Of a DNA stretch of 64,000 bases, positions 22,428 to 34,029 are shown piece after piece. The stretch's first letter is position 1; each line of letters begins with the position of its first letter. This stretch comes from Gordius sp. MW1. Its lineage: Eukaryota > Nematomorpha > Gordioida > Gordea > Gordiidae. A program made the position numbers and the translations under genes. The stretch spans positions 2,666,001 through 2,730,000 of the forward strand of contig OZ038531.1 of NCBI GenBank assembly GCA_964036665.1. The letters run 5' to 3'. The notes below the pieces were generated by a model, which had not been told where the DNA came from, ran no database searches, and worked only from the letters and a program-made list of their open reading frames with translations.

Positions 22428-25180
22428 TTAAAATCTAATTGGATGGCATTGATCCGTGTATGGAAATCGTGTTAGATTTGACGATTTCCAGAGTGATCTT
22501 GTGCCTGATGTAGAAGAATTCCTTAGGTTCCCGATTAGTTTGAGGAAAGCGAGAGCCTCTGAACCTAGGTTTCCAATAGTGGTAGCCACCACGGGGATGA
22601 AAATTGTATTGGTGAGAGTGAAATATTTTTCGGTCTTTTTCCTCTTTGTGTTGATTATAAGGTCAGGGGAAGAGTTTGAGGGAGCGAAGATGTCGACCGT
22701 AGTAAAATCCCAAGTAAGATTTAGACCACGGGACCAAGGTATGAGCGTTAGCCCGTCTGGTCTTTTCCTGTCGGTCGTACTTAGGCCGACAGGCTCTAGG
22801 GTATTGGGAAAGGCTTTTCGAAGGTACTGACCTATGATTTTGTTCCGCATGTCTGGGGTTGCGGCCTTTGCTAGCAGTGAAGAGGATGGTGTCCGTTGGG
22901 TTGGACCAGCTGTTTGCAGAGCTCGCACATATATGGGGAAACGATGTCACAGCTGAGGCGGAGGCCTATGGCAATGCGTAACTCTTTACCAGACATATGA
23001 AGACCCAAATTCCTGCTCGGGATAGCTTCGAGCCATTCGTAACCGCTGTTGGGGGAGGCCCAATTGAAAAGGAGTTTTCCCTGGCATAATTCGTTCGAGG
23101 AGAGGAAAGCTACGGAACGTGCTATTAGGGGAAGGTTCCATTCCTTTTGAGTCACTCCAAGTGGTCGTTCGGCCGACTCGTGCTTGTCGGCATCCCACAT
23201 ATAAAGAGCCTCTTGAAGATGCGTGTCTGGGAGGGATGTGATCCCTGAGATTAGACCGTCGGTACTTATACGAGATGAAACGAATCCCGCTAGTGCAATC
23301 TGTCGCCGATTCCCCCAGTTTTAGAGGGAAAGGATGCCTGAAGCCATTGTAGGGGACTAAATTTAAGGTTGAGGCAGGTTTCGAAAAGATTTTGTATGCT
23401 CCGTTCGATGAGGTTGAGTTGCTCGAGGCAACTGAAGATAGGGGATGTACGCAGGGCGTGGTTAATTTTAGGGATTAAAAGGATGTTTTTTGCCAAAAAG
23501 AAGGCGTGGTGAAGGGTAAGTTTTAGTAGTGTGAATTTAATGGCCTCTATAAAGGTTAAAAATTAAGTCAAGAAGCGCTCGGAAGATGTGGGTCCTCCTA
23601 GTGGTGCGCCAAGGTGGCTGAACTGGTCTAGACTGACGACGGGAAAGGGGAGCGTTGAGGGATCTATTGATGGATCCCTACTGTATATTTCGCATTTAAG
23701 ATGGTTGAGCTCGAGGCCTATAGAGTCTAAAAAGGATTCAATAACAGACGGTATTTTGCTGATTTCGCTAGCGGGGCCAACCAGGAAGCCGTCATTCATG
23801 TACCATAGGTTGCAGGAGAAGCTACCGGTGCTAGGGAGTTTTTGGATGATGTCTTGTATATATAGACAAAAAAGTGCGGGGCCAAGGGGATCGCCTTGCT
23901 GTATTCCTTTGGATGAGTTGATGACCTTGTCTCCAAAGAGGAGAATTGATGGGGATCCGTAATTATTCAGAACATATGGGTAAAATTTTGGGTATGTTTT
24001 TTGAAAGGGCGCGAGCAGCCCTGTTGACGCTGTTGAAAGCGTTTTTAAAGTCCAACTTAACCAATAGTTCTGTGTGGCTTGATGATTCAAAGAGGGTCCG
24101 GGCCGTATGGGCGGCTGCTTCACAACCTCCCTTAATTCCTAATTGGTTCGGGAGGAAGGAACATGCTAGAGAAGCACGAAGTTTGATCGTGATTAGTTTA
24201 GAAACTAATCTTCTTAAAACTGAGACTATGACTATGGGACGGATCGAGCCGTGGGGTTTGTTGAAAGCCAACAGTTTTCCACCAAAGAGGAGTTGGGTTA
24301 TGTCTGGGGAGAAGTGACCCCTCCTGATTATGTTGCATGGTTGAGTTATGTTTTTAAGTAAAATTTCTGAACCTCTCATGTGGGGCTTGATTAAGCCTTG
24401 TAGAAAGATTGGGCGAATTCCGTCAAACTCGCTGCCGAACTTTTTTAAAGGAGTTTATCGCCTTTGTCACTTCGGCAATAGTGAAGTCAATGATTGGAAT
24501 TGGGGGGGGGGGGATTCTCGCAATGAGGGGATTAAATCTTGGCCTTCAGGATGTTTTGCGATTCATAGGTAGCATCTGAAGGAGGTGCGATCAGATCAGA
24601 ACTGCCCAGGATACGAAGAGCTAAGCTTATTTCTAGAGCATTAATTTTGTTTGCGATAGCCTTAGCTTTTAAATCCGATGAGGGTTTAGCTTTATGTGGC
24701 TCTTTTGAGGCCTGAAGCGGCTTGTTTGGGTTGAAATTGAGAATTGATCCTTTAATAGTGTTTGAAAGCTGAGTGACTTTGGATTGAGGAATAGCTAAGG
24801 TGAAGCACATAGTGAACAGATTCTTCCACTCATCTAAGTTGTTTGGGTTTTTAATAAAGAGATATGATTATTTTATTAAAAAGGGTGCTGAAAGCTTCCC
24901 TTGCTCCACTGGGAATTCTATTGAGTGTGTTGGGTTTTGGTAGAGAAATGAGATCCTTTGCCCAGGTGCTGCTTGGTAGATTGATGATATCTACCTTGGG
25001 CGTGTGCTCGATCGCTGAATGGTCGAAGAAATAACTATTTGAGGGTATTGTGTCGTTGGTAAATTAAGTAAGTGAAAGGTATTTGATGCTGGGCAGAGGT
25101 TGTTGCGGGGGCCATGGACAATATGCTTGCCCAGTTTTGTTATAGCAGTTGTGGCATGCTGGACATGGTGAGGTTGTCAT
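22428..25180 (-). pseudogene. non-LTR retrotransposon with RLE endonuclease (R2/R4/NeSL-like grade), decayed
   Basis: An N-terminal start at 25180 reads MTTSPCPACHNCY, cysteine-rich and finger-like. Reverse transcriptase follows at about 24380-23560: motif A LLVKLDFKNAFNSV, motif B GIQQGDPLGPALFCL and motif C WYMNDGFLV, where the first catalytic Asp of the usual DD pair is Asn. Downstream is a zinc motif, CELC-x8-H-x4-C (about 22927-22874), and a restriction-like endonuclease signature, KRPDG...LTWDFTTVD (about 22770-22690), ending at 22428. This C-x2-C-x8-H-x4-C plus PD-D order is typical of LINEs with a restriction-like endonuclease. Several frame changes and stops, plus the motif C change, show it is dead. 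Confidence 0.85.
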
Positions 25181-25369
25181 ATTGAAACAAAATTTAAAAA
25201 AAAGGAAAAGACTTTAAAAAAATAGCATGGTTATTTTCCCTTTTTTAGTGTCTGTTAATTATTTCATTTTTGTTTCACAGATTTTAAGTATGAAATGAGT
25301 TAAGGAAGGTTTGTGGTGTGCTTTGAGTTAGAGTTAGTACTGTCTAAACTTGCTCATTCACTATTTAAG

Positions 25370-25790
25370 AAAGGGGGTTTTAGACTTATTTGTTTTTAGA
25401 GGATATAAATATCATGTTTTTTACTAAGCTGACAAAAGAAAGAAGCTATTTTTTACTTAGCCCTAAGTAGATAAGTGAGGAGAAGCTAAATCTTAATAAA
25501 AAATTTTAATAGAAACATGAATTTAAAAAAAATAATTTTAAGTAGATTTGTATTAAGTCCAATCCATTATGGAAGTGGTTTTATACAATTCTTTGAGAAT
25601 TCTAAGGTCATAACTTTAAAAGATATATATACCTAACTAGTAAAATACAAATGAGGATGAATATGAACTAATATTATGTATACAAGCTATGAGGTAAGAA
25701 ATACTGTCTTAGATTGCACATTCTATATTTAAAAAATGGAGATAGACTTATTTGTTTTTAAAGGTTATAGGAAAGAAACTATTTTAATTA
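25370..25790. repeat. diverged tandem unit preceding the composite repeat
   Basis: The segment beginning gacttatttgtttttagagg near 25385 resembles the one beginning gacttatttgtttttaaagg near 25748. Both are followed by gaagctaa...agtagatttgtatt phrases. This suggests an old tandem duplication of about 365 bp. Confidence 0.5.
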
Positions 25791-26995
25791 CTTTACACTT
25801 ATTTAGTAAGAGAGAAGAAGCTAATTCTTTGTATGGTAGTATTAATTAAGGTGGAAAAATTAATCATCAAAAAAAGTAGATTTGTATTTAATCCTATTTA
25901 AAATGAAAGTGGTTTAGATTATTGTATAAATATTTTAAAGGTAAAAAATTATAGATGTATGAAACTATCTAAGGAGGTGGGAATTAGTATGTTTAGAGAC
26001 TAATATTATGTATATAGATAAAAGCAAATAAAAGAAAAATAAGAAGTAAGAACAGGTCAACAGTTTAAATAAAAGTTGAAATTAGAAATTGATATAATAG
26101 CTCTAATACTGAGGATACTGGAGGCAGGCTTGTATAAATTTGTGAATGATTTTTGCTTCTGTGGGATATTTTCAAGGTGACAAAGGAATGCTCTAAGGTG
26201 TGATGAGTTTCTAGGTAAGTAAGTGAATTATTCATAATTTGTTTTTAATAGTAGAGATGCTTTATATATGGAATAGTCGTAATTGAAATGATGGTCAATG
26301 ATAACATCTTGATTTTCTAATTAGGTTCTTGTCCAGGTCAAATACACACACTGATTCCTTTCTAAAATAGATTGGGAGAAATTAAAATTTTCGTGTTGCG
26401 TTTAAAATCTAGTACACTACGATAATCTGAGATATGTTGCATAAAAAATCATTGTCTTAAAAAATTCATAATATATAATTTGTTAAACGCAGATGTCGGT
26501 AATGATTCCTGCTGATAAAAAAAAAGAACCAGTAGAACTTCGTTAAATGTTATATTTTATAATTTTAATTGTTTTTGCAACTTTAATCCATTTCCTTAAA
26601 AAAATAAAACAGGGTTTTTTGATTAGGATTAAACCTTCAACAAAATATACAAAACCTTTTACGGTTGATTCTACGATACCTTTATTTATGTTATAATGTT
26701 TTTAGCGCCATCTATAAGCAATTTTAAAACAGAAAATAATTTGATAAGATATATTTATGTAATTTTCAGGGATGTTTGACAGGTAAATTTAACAAATACA
26801 ATTTCTTATTAGATTTAAATTAATTGAGAGAGAGATGTAAAAAGAGATTAGACAAGATTAATAATATAACGTCATCTTGTGGAGAAATATTTTCTCTACA
26901 TTAGCTTTTATTATAACCCAAAATAAAAATGATTCATTATTTCTCCACAATCTTGATGATCTATGATTAAAACAAATAAAGTAATATGAAAAGTA

Positions 26996-28857
26996 ACCTC
27001 TAATTGACGCCATCTATCGGCAATTTTAATTAGAGACTAATTTGAACTATATATATATCCCTATCTTTTTTAGCATGTGACTCGAAAATGATAACAGACA
27101 TATGACGTTTTCGCTCTTATTATAAAAAAGATAAGGATATATATACTCGGGCCTTCGGCCCTCGTGGGAGGGGGAGGGGAGAAGGGAAGGGGAGAAGGGA
27201 AGGGGAGAAGGGAAGGGGAGAAGGGAAGGGGAGAAGGGAAGGGGGGAAGGGAAGTGGGGACGACTCATCTATACTTCGTATAAATGTATTATATTTGCTA
27301 TGCAATTTATGGGCGAGAAAGGTGGGAAGGGGCGAGAATGCCTATAGGGGGGTATTAAATGCCTAATGATTAATTAATTATTTATACAAATTTTCCATTT
27401 ATAGGCAAAATGTAATATAGGCAAGGGTTAGGGTTAGATTTAGTGTTTGCATCTAGTTGCGATTTACATTAATTTTTATGGCCTTTAGTGATTATGGGTC
27501 TAACAAACATTAAATTATAAAACATCACAATGTTAAGAATTTGCAGAATTGTTGGGAGAAATTTTTTGTTCAATTTGAACAATTTTTAATTAAAAAAATC
27601 AAAAATTTGGCGAATGGTCATTTTTTCTCCATTGGTCAGTACCAATAGATACTCTATAAGTCAATGATAGCCAAAAAAACGGAAAAAAAAATTTGATGCT
27701 CACTTTGGCCAATGGTCATTTTTTTCCATTGGTCAGCAGCCAGCACACGGTAAAAATGGATATAAATTCATAAGAGTAAAAAAAACGAAAAAAAAAATTT
27801 CGAATCACATTTTGGCCAATAGTCATTTGATTCCATTGGTCAGCACCCAGCGGACAGCCAAAAAGTCATAATAGCAATGGTAGGAACAGGAACAATCATA
27901 ATAGTCAAAAAAAAACGAAAATATCATTTCGATTCACATTTTGGCCAATGGTCATTTTTTCCATCGGTCAGGAGCCAGCGGACGGCCAAAAAGCCATAAT
28001 AGCAATGGTAGTAACAGGAACAATCATAATACAAAAAAAAACGAAAAAATAAACTCGGAAATTTTGGCCAATGGTCATTTTTTTCATTGGTCAGCAGCCA
28101 GCGGACGGCCAAAAAGTCTTATTATCAATGATAGTAACAAGAACAATCATAAGAGTCAAAAAAAACTCCGGGATTCTAACCCAAAAACTAGTTAAATTGC
28201 ATAGCAATTAAAAGTAAACAGCTTTTATTTATGTTTATTATATAATAAAATGAAACAATAATAGAACAAGCGGACGGCCAAAAAGTCATATTATCAATGG
28301 TAGTAACAGAAAAAATATATTAATTCAATTTAAAAAATAAAAAAAAAATTTGCCTTCTTCGGGAATCGAACCAGCAATTCAGAACGTTTGCCGGGGTTCG
28401 AACCCACATTAATAGAGGCATAGGCTTTTGTAGGGGCACAGGGACCCATATCAGTAGAGGCATAGGCCCTTGTAGTAGAGGGCGTAGGGTAATTATAGCA
28501 ATTAATATCAATGATACCCAATTCAAAAACGAATAGATATACTTATGCATTAATTTAACATAGCAATTAAAACCCGACCCCGCCCGAAAGCGAGGGAGAT
28601 AGAGATGAGGGGTGGGGCACCTCTTATACATTAATTTTAAAAATAACACAGCGAGGGAGATAGAGATGAGGGGTGGGGCACCTCTTTCTCATGCATTAAT
28701 TTAAAAAATCGATAACCTAATATACCCAATGCAAATAGATAGGGACGGACGGACAACGGACAACCAAAAACGAGCCCATAAATTGCATAGCAATTAATAT
28801 ATAGTTCAAATTAGTCTCTAATTAAAATTGCCGTTAGATGGCGCTAATTAGAGGTTT
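26996..28857. mobile_element. TIR element (CTCTAATT..GCGCCATCTATCGGC) interrupted by a Helentron-like copy
   Basis: The left arm (about 26996-27055, cctctaattgacgccatcta...) and right arm (about 28799-28857, ...tagatggcgctaattagagg) are inverted repeats of about 55-60 bp. In copy B the same element is uninterrupted at 53304-53499. The Helentron-like element at 27145-28797 lies inside it. Confidence 0.7.
27145..28797 (-). mobile_element. HINE-like element, copy 2
   Basis: Same ends as copy 1: actcgggccttcggccc hairpin at the left and a minus-strand TTAATTGCTATGCAATTTAT start at the right, with a GGAC/GTCC microsatellite inside the right end. A run of GAAGGGAAGGGGA units fills 27170-27260. The middle (about 27600-28180) is an array of units of about 110-150 bp, each with GGCCAATGGTCATTTTTTCC and CAGCCAGCGGACGGCC. 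Two tRNA B-box-like words (GGTTCGAACCC, GGTTCGATTCC on the minus strand) lie near 28370-28410. Copy B gives the empty site, with no clear target duplication, as expected for a rolling-circle element. Confidence 0.7.
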
Positions 28858-29023
28858 TAAATTAATTGCGGCACTCCTGAAAGGGATTATTAATATCTTT
28901 TACTGATTATTATCAAACCCGAATTTATTAATTAATTTCAAAATTATTATTATCCACCATAATTATGAGGGTTATTCATTAACCACCATAAGAATGGAAT
29001 GGGTTGAATCTAATTAGAGCATT

Positions 29024-29165
29024 ATATATACCAATCTAACTTAGAATGTGACTAGAAAATTAACTATGACATACTGATGAGCTCTAATAAGAGCAAAAAC
29101 GTTATAAGTCTGTTATTATTTTCGAGTTTCATGCTAAAAAAGATAGGTATATTAATTGCTATTCA
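29024..29165 (+). ncRNA. hammerhead-like ribozyme motif, copy A
   Basis: The core CTGATGA (29074-29080) is followed by a 5-bp helix with tetraloop, GCTCT-AATA-AGAGC (29081-29094), then an adenine-rich segment where the usual GAA reads AAA. The flanks, about TTAGAATGTGACTAGAAAAT and ATTTTCGAGTTTCATGCTAA, pair as a long outer helix, giving type I topology. The altered GAA suggests this copy no longer cleaves. See the better copy at 53666. Confidence 0.5.
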
Positions 29166-29781
29166 ATTTATGGGCTCGTTTTTTGTTGTCCGTCCGTTGT
29201 CCGTTGTCCACGAAGTTATGGCGCCAGCTTTGTGACCTGGAGGCTTGTGTTTAATCCCAGGAGAGGACGAATTTTTTTTATTTTTTTTTAAATTAAATTA
29301 ATATTTTGTTCTTGTTAATACCATTGATAATATCAATTTTTGAACGTCCGCTGGCTACTGACCAATGAAAAAATGACCATTGGCCAAATAAATCGAATTT
29401 TTTTATGAAACTGGCCGGGAAATGTCCGATATTTTTAAAACAAAAGGGTATTTTAGAAATCTGAAAAAGCTATTTTACCCCTGGCCGCCCTGGGAACCTA
29501 CGGGTAAAGTTTCGAGCGAATCGGGCCGGTAGTTTCAGAATTTAGTTCTTTTTTTAAACTAGAAGGAATTTTAGGATTCTGTAAAAGCTATTACTTTAAT
29601 TTTATTTATATAGTTTGTTAAACCCCAATAATTTTGACCGTATACTGTAACATTGATAATATGACTTTTTGACCGTCCACAGTCTACTGATCAATAAAAA
29701 AAAGTAAATGTCCAAATTGTTTTTAAGTAAAGGAAAAATTTTAAAATGCTCCTTTCAAAATCATTATAAAAGACTGAAACA
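29152..29781 (+). mobile_element. HINE-like element, 5' part (copy A)
   Basis: Begins TTAATTGCTATTCAATTTAT, followed by gggctcg and tccgtccgttgtccgttgtcc. It then has a ctggaggcttgtgtttaatcccag segment and one GGCCAATGGTCATTTTTTCA unit in reverse sense. No 3' hairpin is present before the end of the composite repeat, so the element is 3'-truncated or rearranged. Confidence 0.6.
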
Positions 29782-29929
29782 AAACATTCCTATTGGTTAA
29801 TATGGCATAATAACAAGTTATATGCCATATCACGTGATCTTCCTAAAAGCACAATAGGTTAGTTTTGGCACAAAATTAGCTGTTTTTTTGAAGACACTAA
29901 AATGACGACACAATACTTTCAAAATATTT

Positions 29930-30310
29930 CAATTAATTACTATGCATAATTATTTAAATTATAAATTAGATCAAAGAACTTATATATAAACTTGTGATTT
30001 GAGTCAAAAGCAATCAAAGTAATTTATGTATATTATCAAGTTAATTGCTAAGCAATTTATGGGTTTTATTAACATATGTATTTCATAATAATTCTTATTA
30101 TAATTTAAATTAAATCAAGATACTTATATATAACTTGTGATAATAGTCAAAAGCACAATCAGAGGAATTTGAGTATATTATCAAATTTAATTAACATATG
30201 TATTTCATAATAATTCTTATTATAATTTAAATTAGATCAAGTAACTTATATACAACTTGTGATTCTAGTCAAATATAACACAATCAAAGTAACTTGAGTA
30301 TATTATTATT
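29930..30310. repeat. tandem repeat, about 120-bp unit, three units
   Basis: Units share acatatgtatttcataataa, attataatttaaattaaatc and cttatatataacttgtgat, with a period of about 122 bp. The tract contains a partial Helentron-like end (gttaattgctaagcaattta) near 30040. No coding content. Confidence 0.7.
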
Positions 30311-30664
30311 GTTGTTAAACCTTCTACAATAAAGTTTATTACAAATGTAGTAGCAAATTTTTTTTTTATTATTTTTATAAACTCTGTATAAATTTGAATA
30401 ATCAGAATTAAAATTGTAATATAATAAGCATTTAAATCATAATTTATAACAAAATATACTTAAAAAATATTTATTAAAAAAATAAAAAAAACAAAGAATT
30501 ATTTAATGATGATAAACATAAAATATTACAAAAACTATTTAATAAAAATAAATAAAAGAATATTGAACAAAAATATTACAAAAAATATTACAAAAAATAT
30601 CTAATAAAAATTTTAAAAAAGCAATTTGTAATAAAAATCAGCTATATCAAAAACAAAATAAGAA

Positions 30665-32670
30665 ACTCGGGCCTTCGGCCCTCGTGGGAATGGGGAGGGG
30701 GAAAGGGAAGGGGGAACGAAACTCATCTATACTCCGTATAAACGTAGCATATTTGCTATGCAATTTATGGGCGAGAAAGGTGGGAAGGGGCGAGAATGCT
30801 TATAATGGGGTATTAAATGCAAAATGATTAGTTAGTTATTAATACAAATTTTCCATGCTTATAAGAAAATTTTAAAAGTAAAAAATTCAAAATTGGGAGG
30901 TTGATGCTAACTAATAACACTTTCTCGTCTTAGCGTAGATAATTTATGATGTATATGACATTAAGTTACGAAAATATTTGATGTAAAATCACTAATTAAT
31001 ATAAATCAACCCCAAATATAAGCAATTAAATATTAATCTTACCAGCAAATATATGAATTTAAATAAACCTAAATCTAAGCTTGTCTCTATTATAAAATAT
31101 TTATTAATTATAATATTTAGACTAAATAAACAAAATAGCTCCGCTATTGCCTGTTACGACCGCGCATCTAAAAATGCACAGGTATCATAAGGATATCTCA
31201 AAAAATTTACATGTGCTAAATTGTTCCATTGGTCAGTACCAAGAGACGGTCTATTAATACATACGAGGCAAAAAAAACGAAAAAAAAAATTTGCTTTACA
31301 CTTTGGCCAATAGTCATTTTTTTCCAGTGGTCAGTACCAACAGATGGTCTATAAAGCAATGTTAGCCAAAAAACGAAAAAAAAATTTTGATTCACACTTA
31401 GGCCAATGGGCATTTTTTTCCATTGGTCAGTAGATAGCGGCCGGCCAAAAAGTCATATTATCAATGGTATTAACAGGAACAATCATAAGAGCCAAAAAAA
31501 GTGAGAAAAAAAATTTCGATTCACACTTTGGCCAATGGTCATTCTTTCCATTGGTCACTACCAACCATAGAATAAATAGACTGCTCATCAACGCACAAAA
31601 TGTGTACCCTTTTTTCCACCATTTTGAAACCAGGATTGTAACGTTGTGAGCATATAGAAATTAGTAATTTTCGCAAATTAAATAATTTTAAAAAGTTAAA
31701 TAAAAAAATATTAAAGTGGGTAGATATCAAAAACAGCATTTTAAAATAATTATTATTTAAAAAATACATAAAGATCAAAAATGTAAAAAATGCGATTAAA
31801 GTTTGTTTAATAATATAGTGCCATCAATATTTTGTATACTATTAATTTATTGACGTTTTTTTTAATTTATAAACTAGTGAGGAAGGTAAATTGACTGTTA
31901 TATGGCAAAATTACATGGTTAAAATACACCAAATACACTCTTCAAAATGGAGGAAAATTAGACACACAATTACCCATATGCAACATATGCCATGAGCAGT
32001 CTATCTAGTCTAAGCTACCAACAGATACTCTATAAGTCAATGATAGCCAAAAAAACGAAAAAAAATTTCGCTTCACACTTTGGCCAATGGTCATTTTTTT
32101 CTATTGGTCAGCAGCCAGCGGACGGCCAAAAAGTCATATTATCAATGGAAAATTTTGCTTCACACTTTAACCAATCGTCATTTTTTTTATTGGTCAGCAG
32201 CCAGCGGACGGCTTAAGAGTTATATTATCAATGGTATTAACAGGAACAATCATAAGAGCTAAAAAAACGAGGAAAAAAAATTTTCGCTTCACACTTTGGC
32301 CGATAGTCATTTTTTTCCATTGGTCAGCAGCCAGCGGACGGCCAAAAGTCATATTATCAATGGTATTAACAGGAATAATCATAAGAGCCAAAAAAAAGGA
32401 ACAAAAGCCTCTCCGGGTATCGAACCAGCAATTAAAAAGGGTTCGAACCCACATCAGTAGAAGAGAGGCATACTCCTTTGTTGGAAGGGGGGGGGGGCAA
32501 AGGTACCCACATCAGTAGAAGAGAGGCATACTTCTTTGTAGGAAGGGGGGAGGGCACAGGATCCCATATCAGTAGAGGCATAGGCCCTTCTAGGGGAGGG
32601 CATAGGGTAATTATCAATGTTAGTCAAAAAAAATAGAAGAAAATATTCACTTCACACTTTTAAATTATAA
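30665..32670 (-). mobile_element. HINE-like element, copy 3, with expanded minisatellite
   Basis: The left end has the actcgggccttcggccc hairpin, a G/A-rich tract and the subterminal atttgctatgcaatttatgg. From about 31200 to 32400 there is an array of GGCCAATGGTCATTTTTTCC / CAGCCAGCGGACGGCC units, interrupted by a MITE at 31566-32014. Near 32400-32610 are tRNA-B-box-like words (GGGTTCGAACCC) and repeats of ccacatcagtagaagagagg. No 5' end (TTAATTGCTATGC) is found at the right, so it is truncated there. Confidence 0.6.
31566..32014. mobile_element. hAT-type MITE inside the Helentron-like minisatellite
   Basis: The ends catagaataaatagactgct and agcagtctatctagtctaag are inverted repeats. A perfect 8-bp target duplication, ctaccaac, flanks it (31558-31565 and 32015-32022), and neighbouring satellite units show the unduplicated site. 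The 449-bp interior is AT-rich and non-coding. Related sequences lie at about 34030-34133 and 40637-41036. Confidence 0.85.
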
Positions 32671-33240
32671 ATAACGCAAATAAAAATTCATAGATGGAAA
32701 AAGAACTATAACGTTTTATAATATAATTAAAAATCGGCATCTAGGGTAAATACGATTTGATTCCATCTTGTGTCGCTGTAAACGAGGGGAGAAAAAGAAA
32801 AATATATCGCATAATGATCATATAAAAACTAATCTCGACGTTAAAATTAATTTTCGAGCTGCGCATACCTTCAAGGTCCACTCATAATTTCCGTACTTGG
32901 GGTCGATTGTATCATCCTGCAGCCATTGTAGCCTAAGGGTAAACCTAGGTCCTAGGCGTTCTCGTTTACTTTTTTCCAAATTATTTTTAATGATGATACA
33001 AGTTGTACAGGTTTTAGGCTCTTAGGGAATATGTAATTTAAATTTAACAAGCTCTACATAAAAGTTATTTAATAGATGAGGCTGTCAACGATCTCTTTGT
33101 GTAATAAGGGATTTAAATTTATTTTATATCCATATTTATACGAATTTTCCCCGATAGGGATGTAGCACGGCACTGGAACATTATCTCGGGTCTAATTTGG
33201 ATATCATCATTGGAATCGCCATAGCGATACCCTAACCCTA
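32671..33240. other. intergenic, no recognised feature
   Basis: No gene is visible. It ends in a short ccctaaccctaacccc run at about 33230-33245. Confidence 0.4.
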
Positions 33241-33245
33241 ACCCC

Positions 33246-34010
33246 CTAATTTTTTACCCTCTTTCTGATGCGGGGGAGAAAAGGGAGTGTTTGCCCCCCC
33301 CCCTAATTTTGTACCCTCTTTCTGAAGCGGGAGAGAGGAGGGACAGGGGGGTGTTTTGCCCCCGCCCCCTCTTTTTTACCCTCTTTCTCACCCGGGGGGG
33401 GGGGCATGGGGAGTGTTTTGCCCCCCCCCTTAATTTTTTACCCTCTTTCTGATGCGGGGGAGAGGGGGGGGGGGGTGATTGGCTCCTCTTCTTATTTTTT
33501 ACCCTCTTTGTCACCCGGGGGGGGCCGAAAAGCGCTTTTTAACCCTTTCAAAATATTTTTGTGCATTTTTGCGGTCACCGTGGTAACAAATGTCATAATC
33601 AACATTTTCTATTGAAATTTATATTTTTTTAATTGACTATCACCCCCCCCCTCTCCCCGGCGACAGAAAGAGAATAAAAAATTAAGGGGGGGGGGGGGGA
33701 GAGAAACACCCCCCTGCCACCCCCCCCCCCCCTCCCCCCCGCATCAAATCAAGGGTAAAAAATTTATGGGGGGGGGGCCAACCCCCCCCCCCCCCCCCTT
33801 GGTGAGAAAGAGGGTAAAAAAAATGGGGGGGGGCAAAACACCCTCCTGCCCCCCCCCCCTCTCCCCCGCATCAGAAAGAGGGTAAAAAATAAGGGGGGGG
33901 GCAAGGCACCCCCTGCTCCCCCCCCCCCTCTCCCGCATCAAAAAGAGGGTAAAAAATTAGGGGGGGGGGGCCCCTCCCCGGGTGAGTTAGAGGGTAAAAA
34001 AATAGAGAGT
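33246..34010. repeat. GC-rich minisatellite in inverted arrangement
   Basis: On the plus strand 33246-33560 repeats a unit of about 55-65 bp: taattttttaccctctttct, then gatgcgg or cacccgg, a G run, gtgttttgcc and a C run. From about 33640 to 34010 the same unit appears in reverse complement (gaaagagggtaaaaaat with C and G runs). About 80 bp of ordinary sequence separates the arms, so the locus could form a large hairpin or cruciform. Proline- or glycine-rich frames in it are products of the repeat, not genes. Confidence 0.9.
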
Positions 34011-34029
34011 ATATATAGAATCCCATTAT

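Larger units (their letters stand above)
25792..29781. repeat. composite repeat, copy A
   Basis: This segment matches copy B (47206-54431) in order, apart from one insertion in each: a Helentron-like element here at 27145-28797 and a Penelope-like element in copy B at 47824-52790. Shared landmarks are cttatttagtaagagagaag, ggaggtgggaattagtatg, the gcgccatctat inverted repeats, a hammerhead-like core and a Helentron-like 5' end. Both end at actgaaacaaa. The copies appear well above 90 percent identical over most aligned stretches. Confidence 0.9.

Noticed and set aside
22456-24572. Plus-strand open frames of 120 or more codons
   Set aside because: They lie antisense to the RLE-type LINE reverse transcriptase and have no protein-family features.
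27047-27305. Ser/Pro/Leu-rich frames
   Set aside because: They translate the GAAGGGAAGGGGA repeat of a Helentron-like 3' end.
27600-28180. Regularly spaced repeats suggesting a CRISPR array
   Set aside because: Units are 110-150 bp with near-identical spacers, inside a eukaryotic Helentron-like element; this is a minisatellite.
33229-33245. Telomere-like ccctaaccctaacccc, with a gggttagggttag at 27423
   Set aside because: Only about two units each; too short to call an interstitial telomere.
33254-33941. Long open frames rich in Pro, Gly and Leu in the GC-rich arrays (also 46767-47325)
   Set aside because: They are translations of homopolymer-containing minisatellite units and appear in several frames at once.
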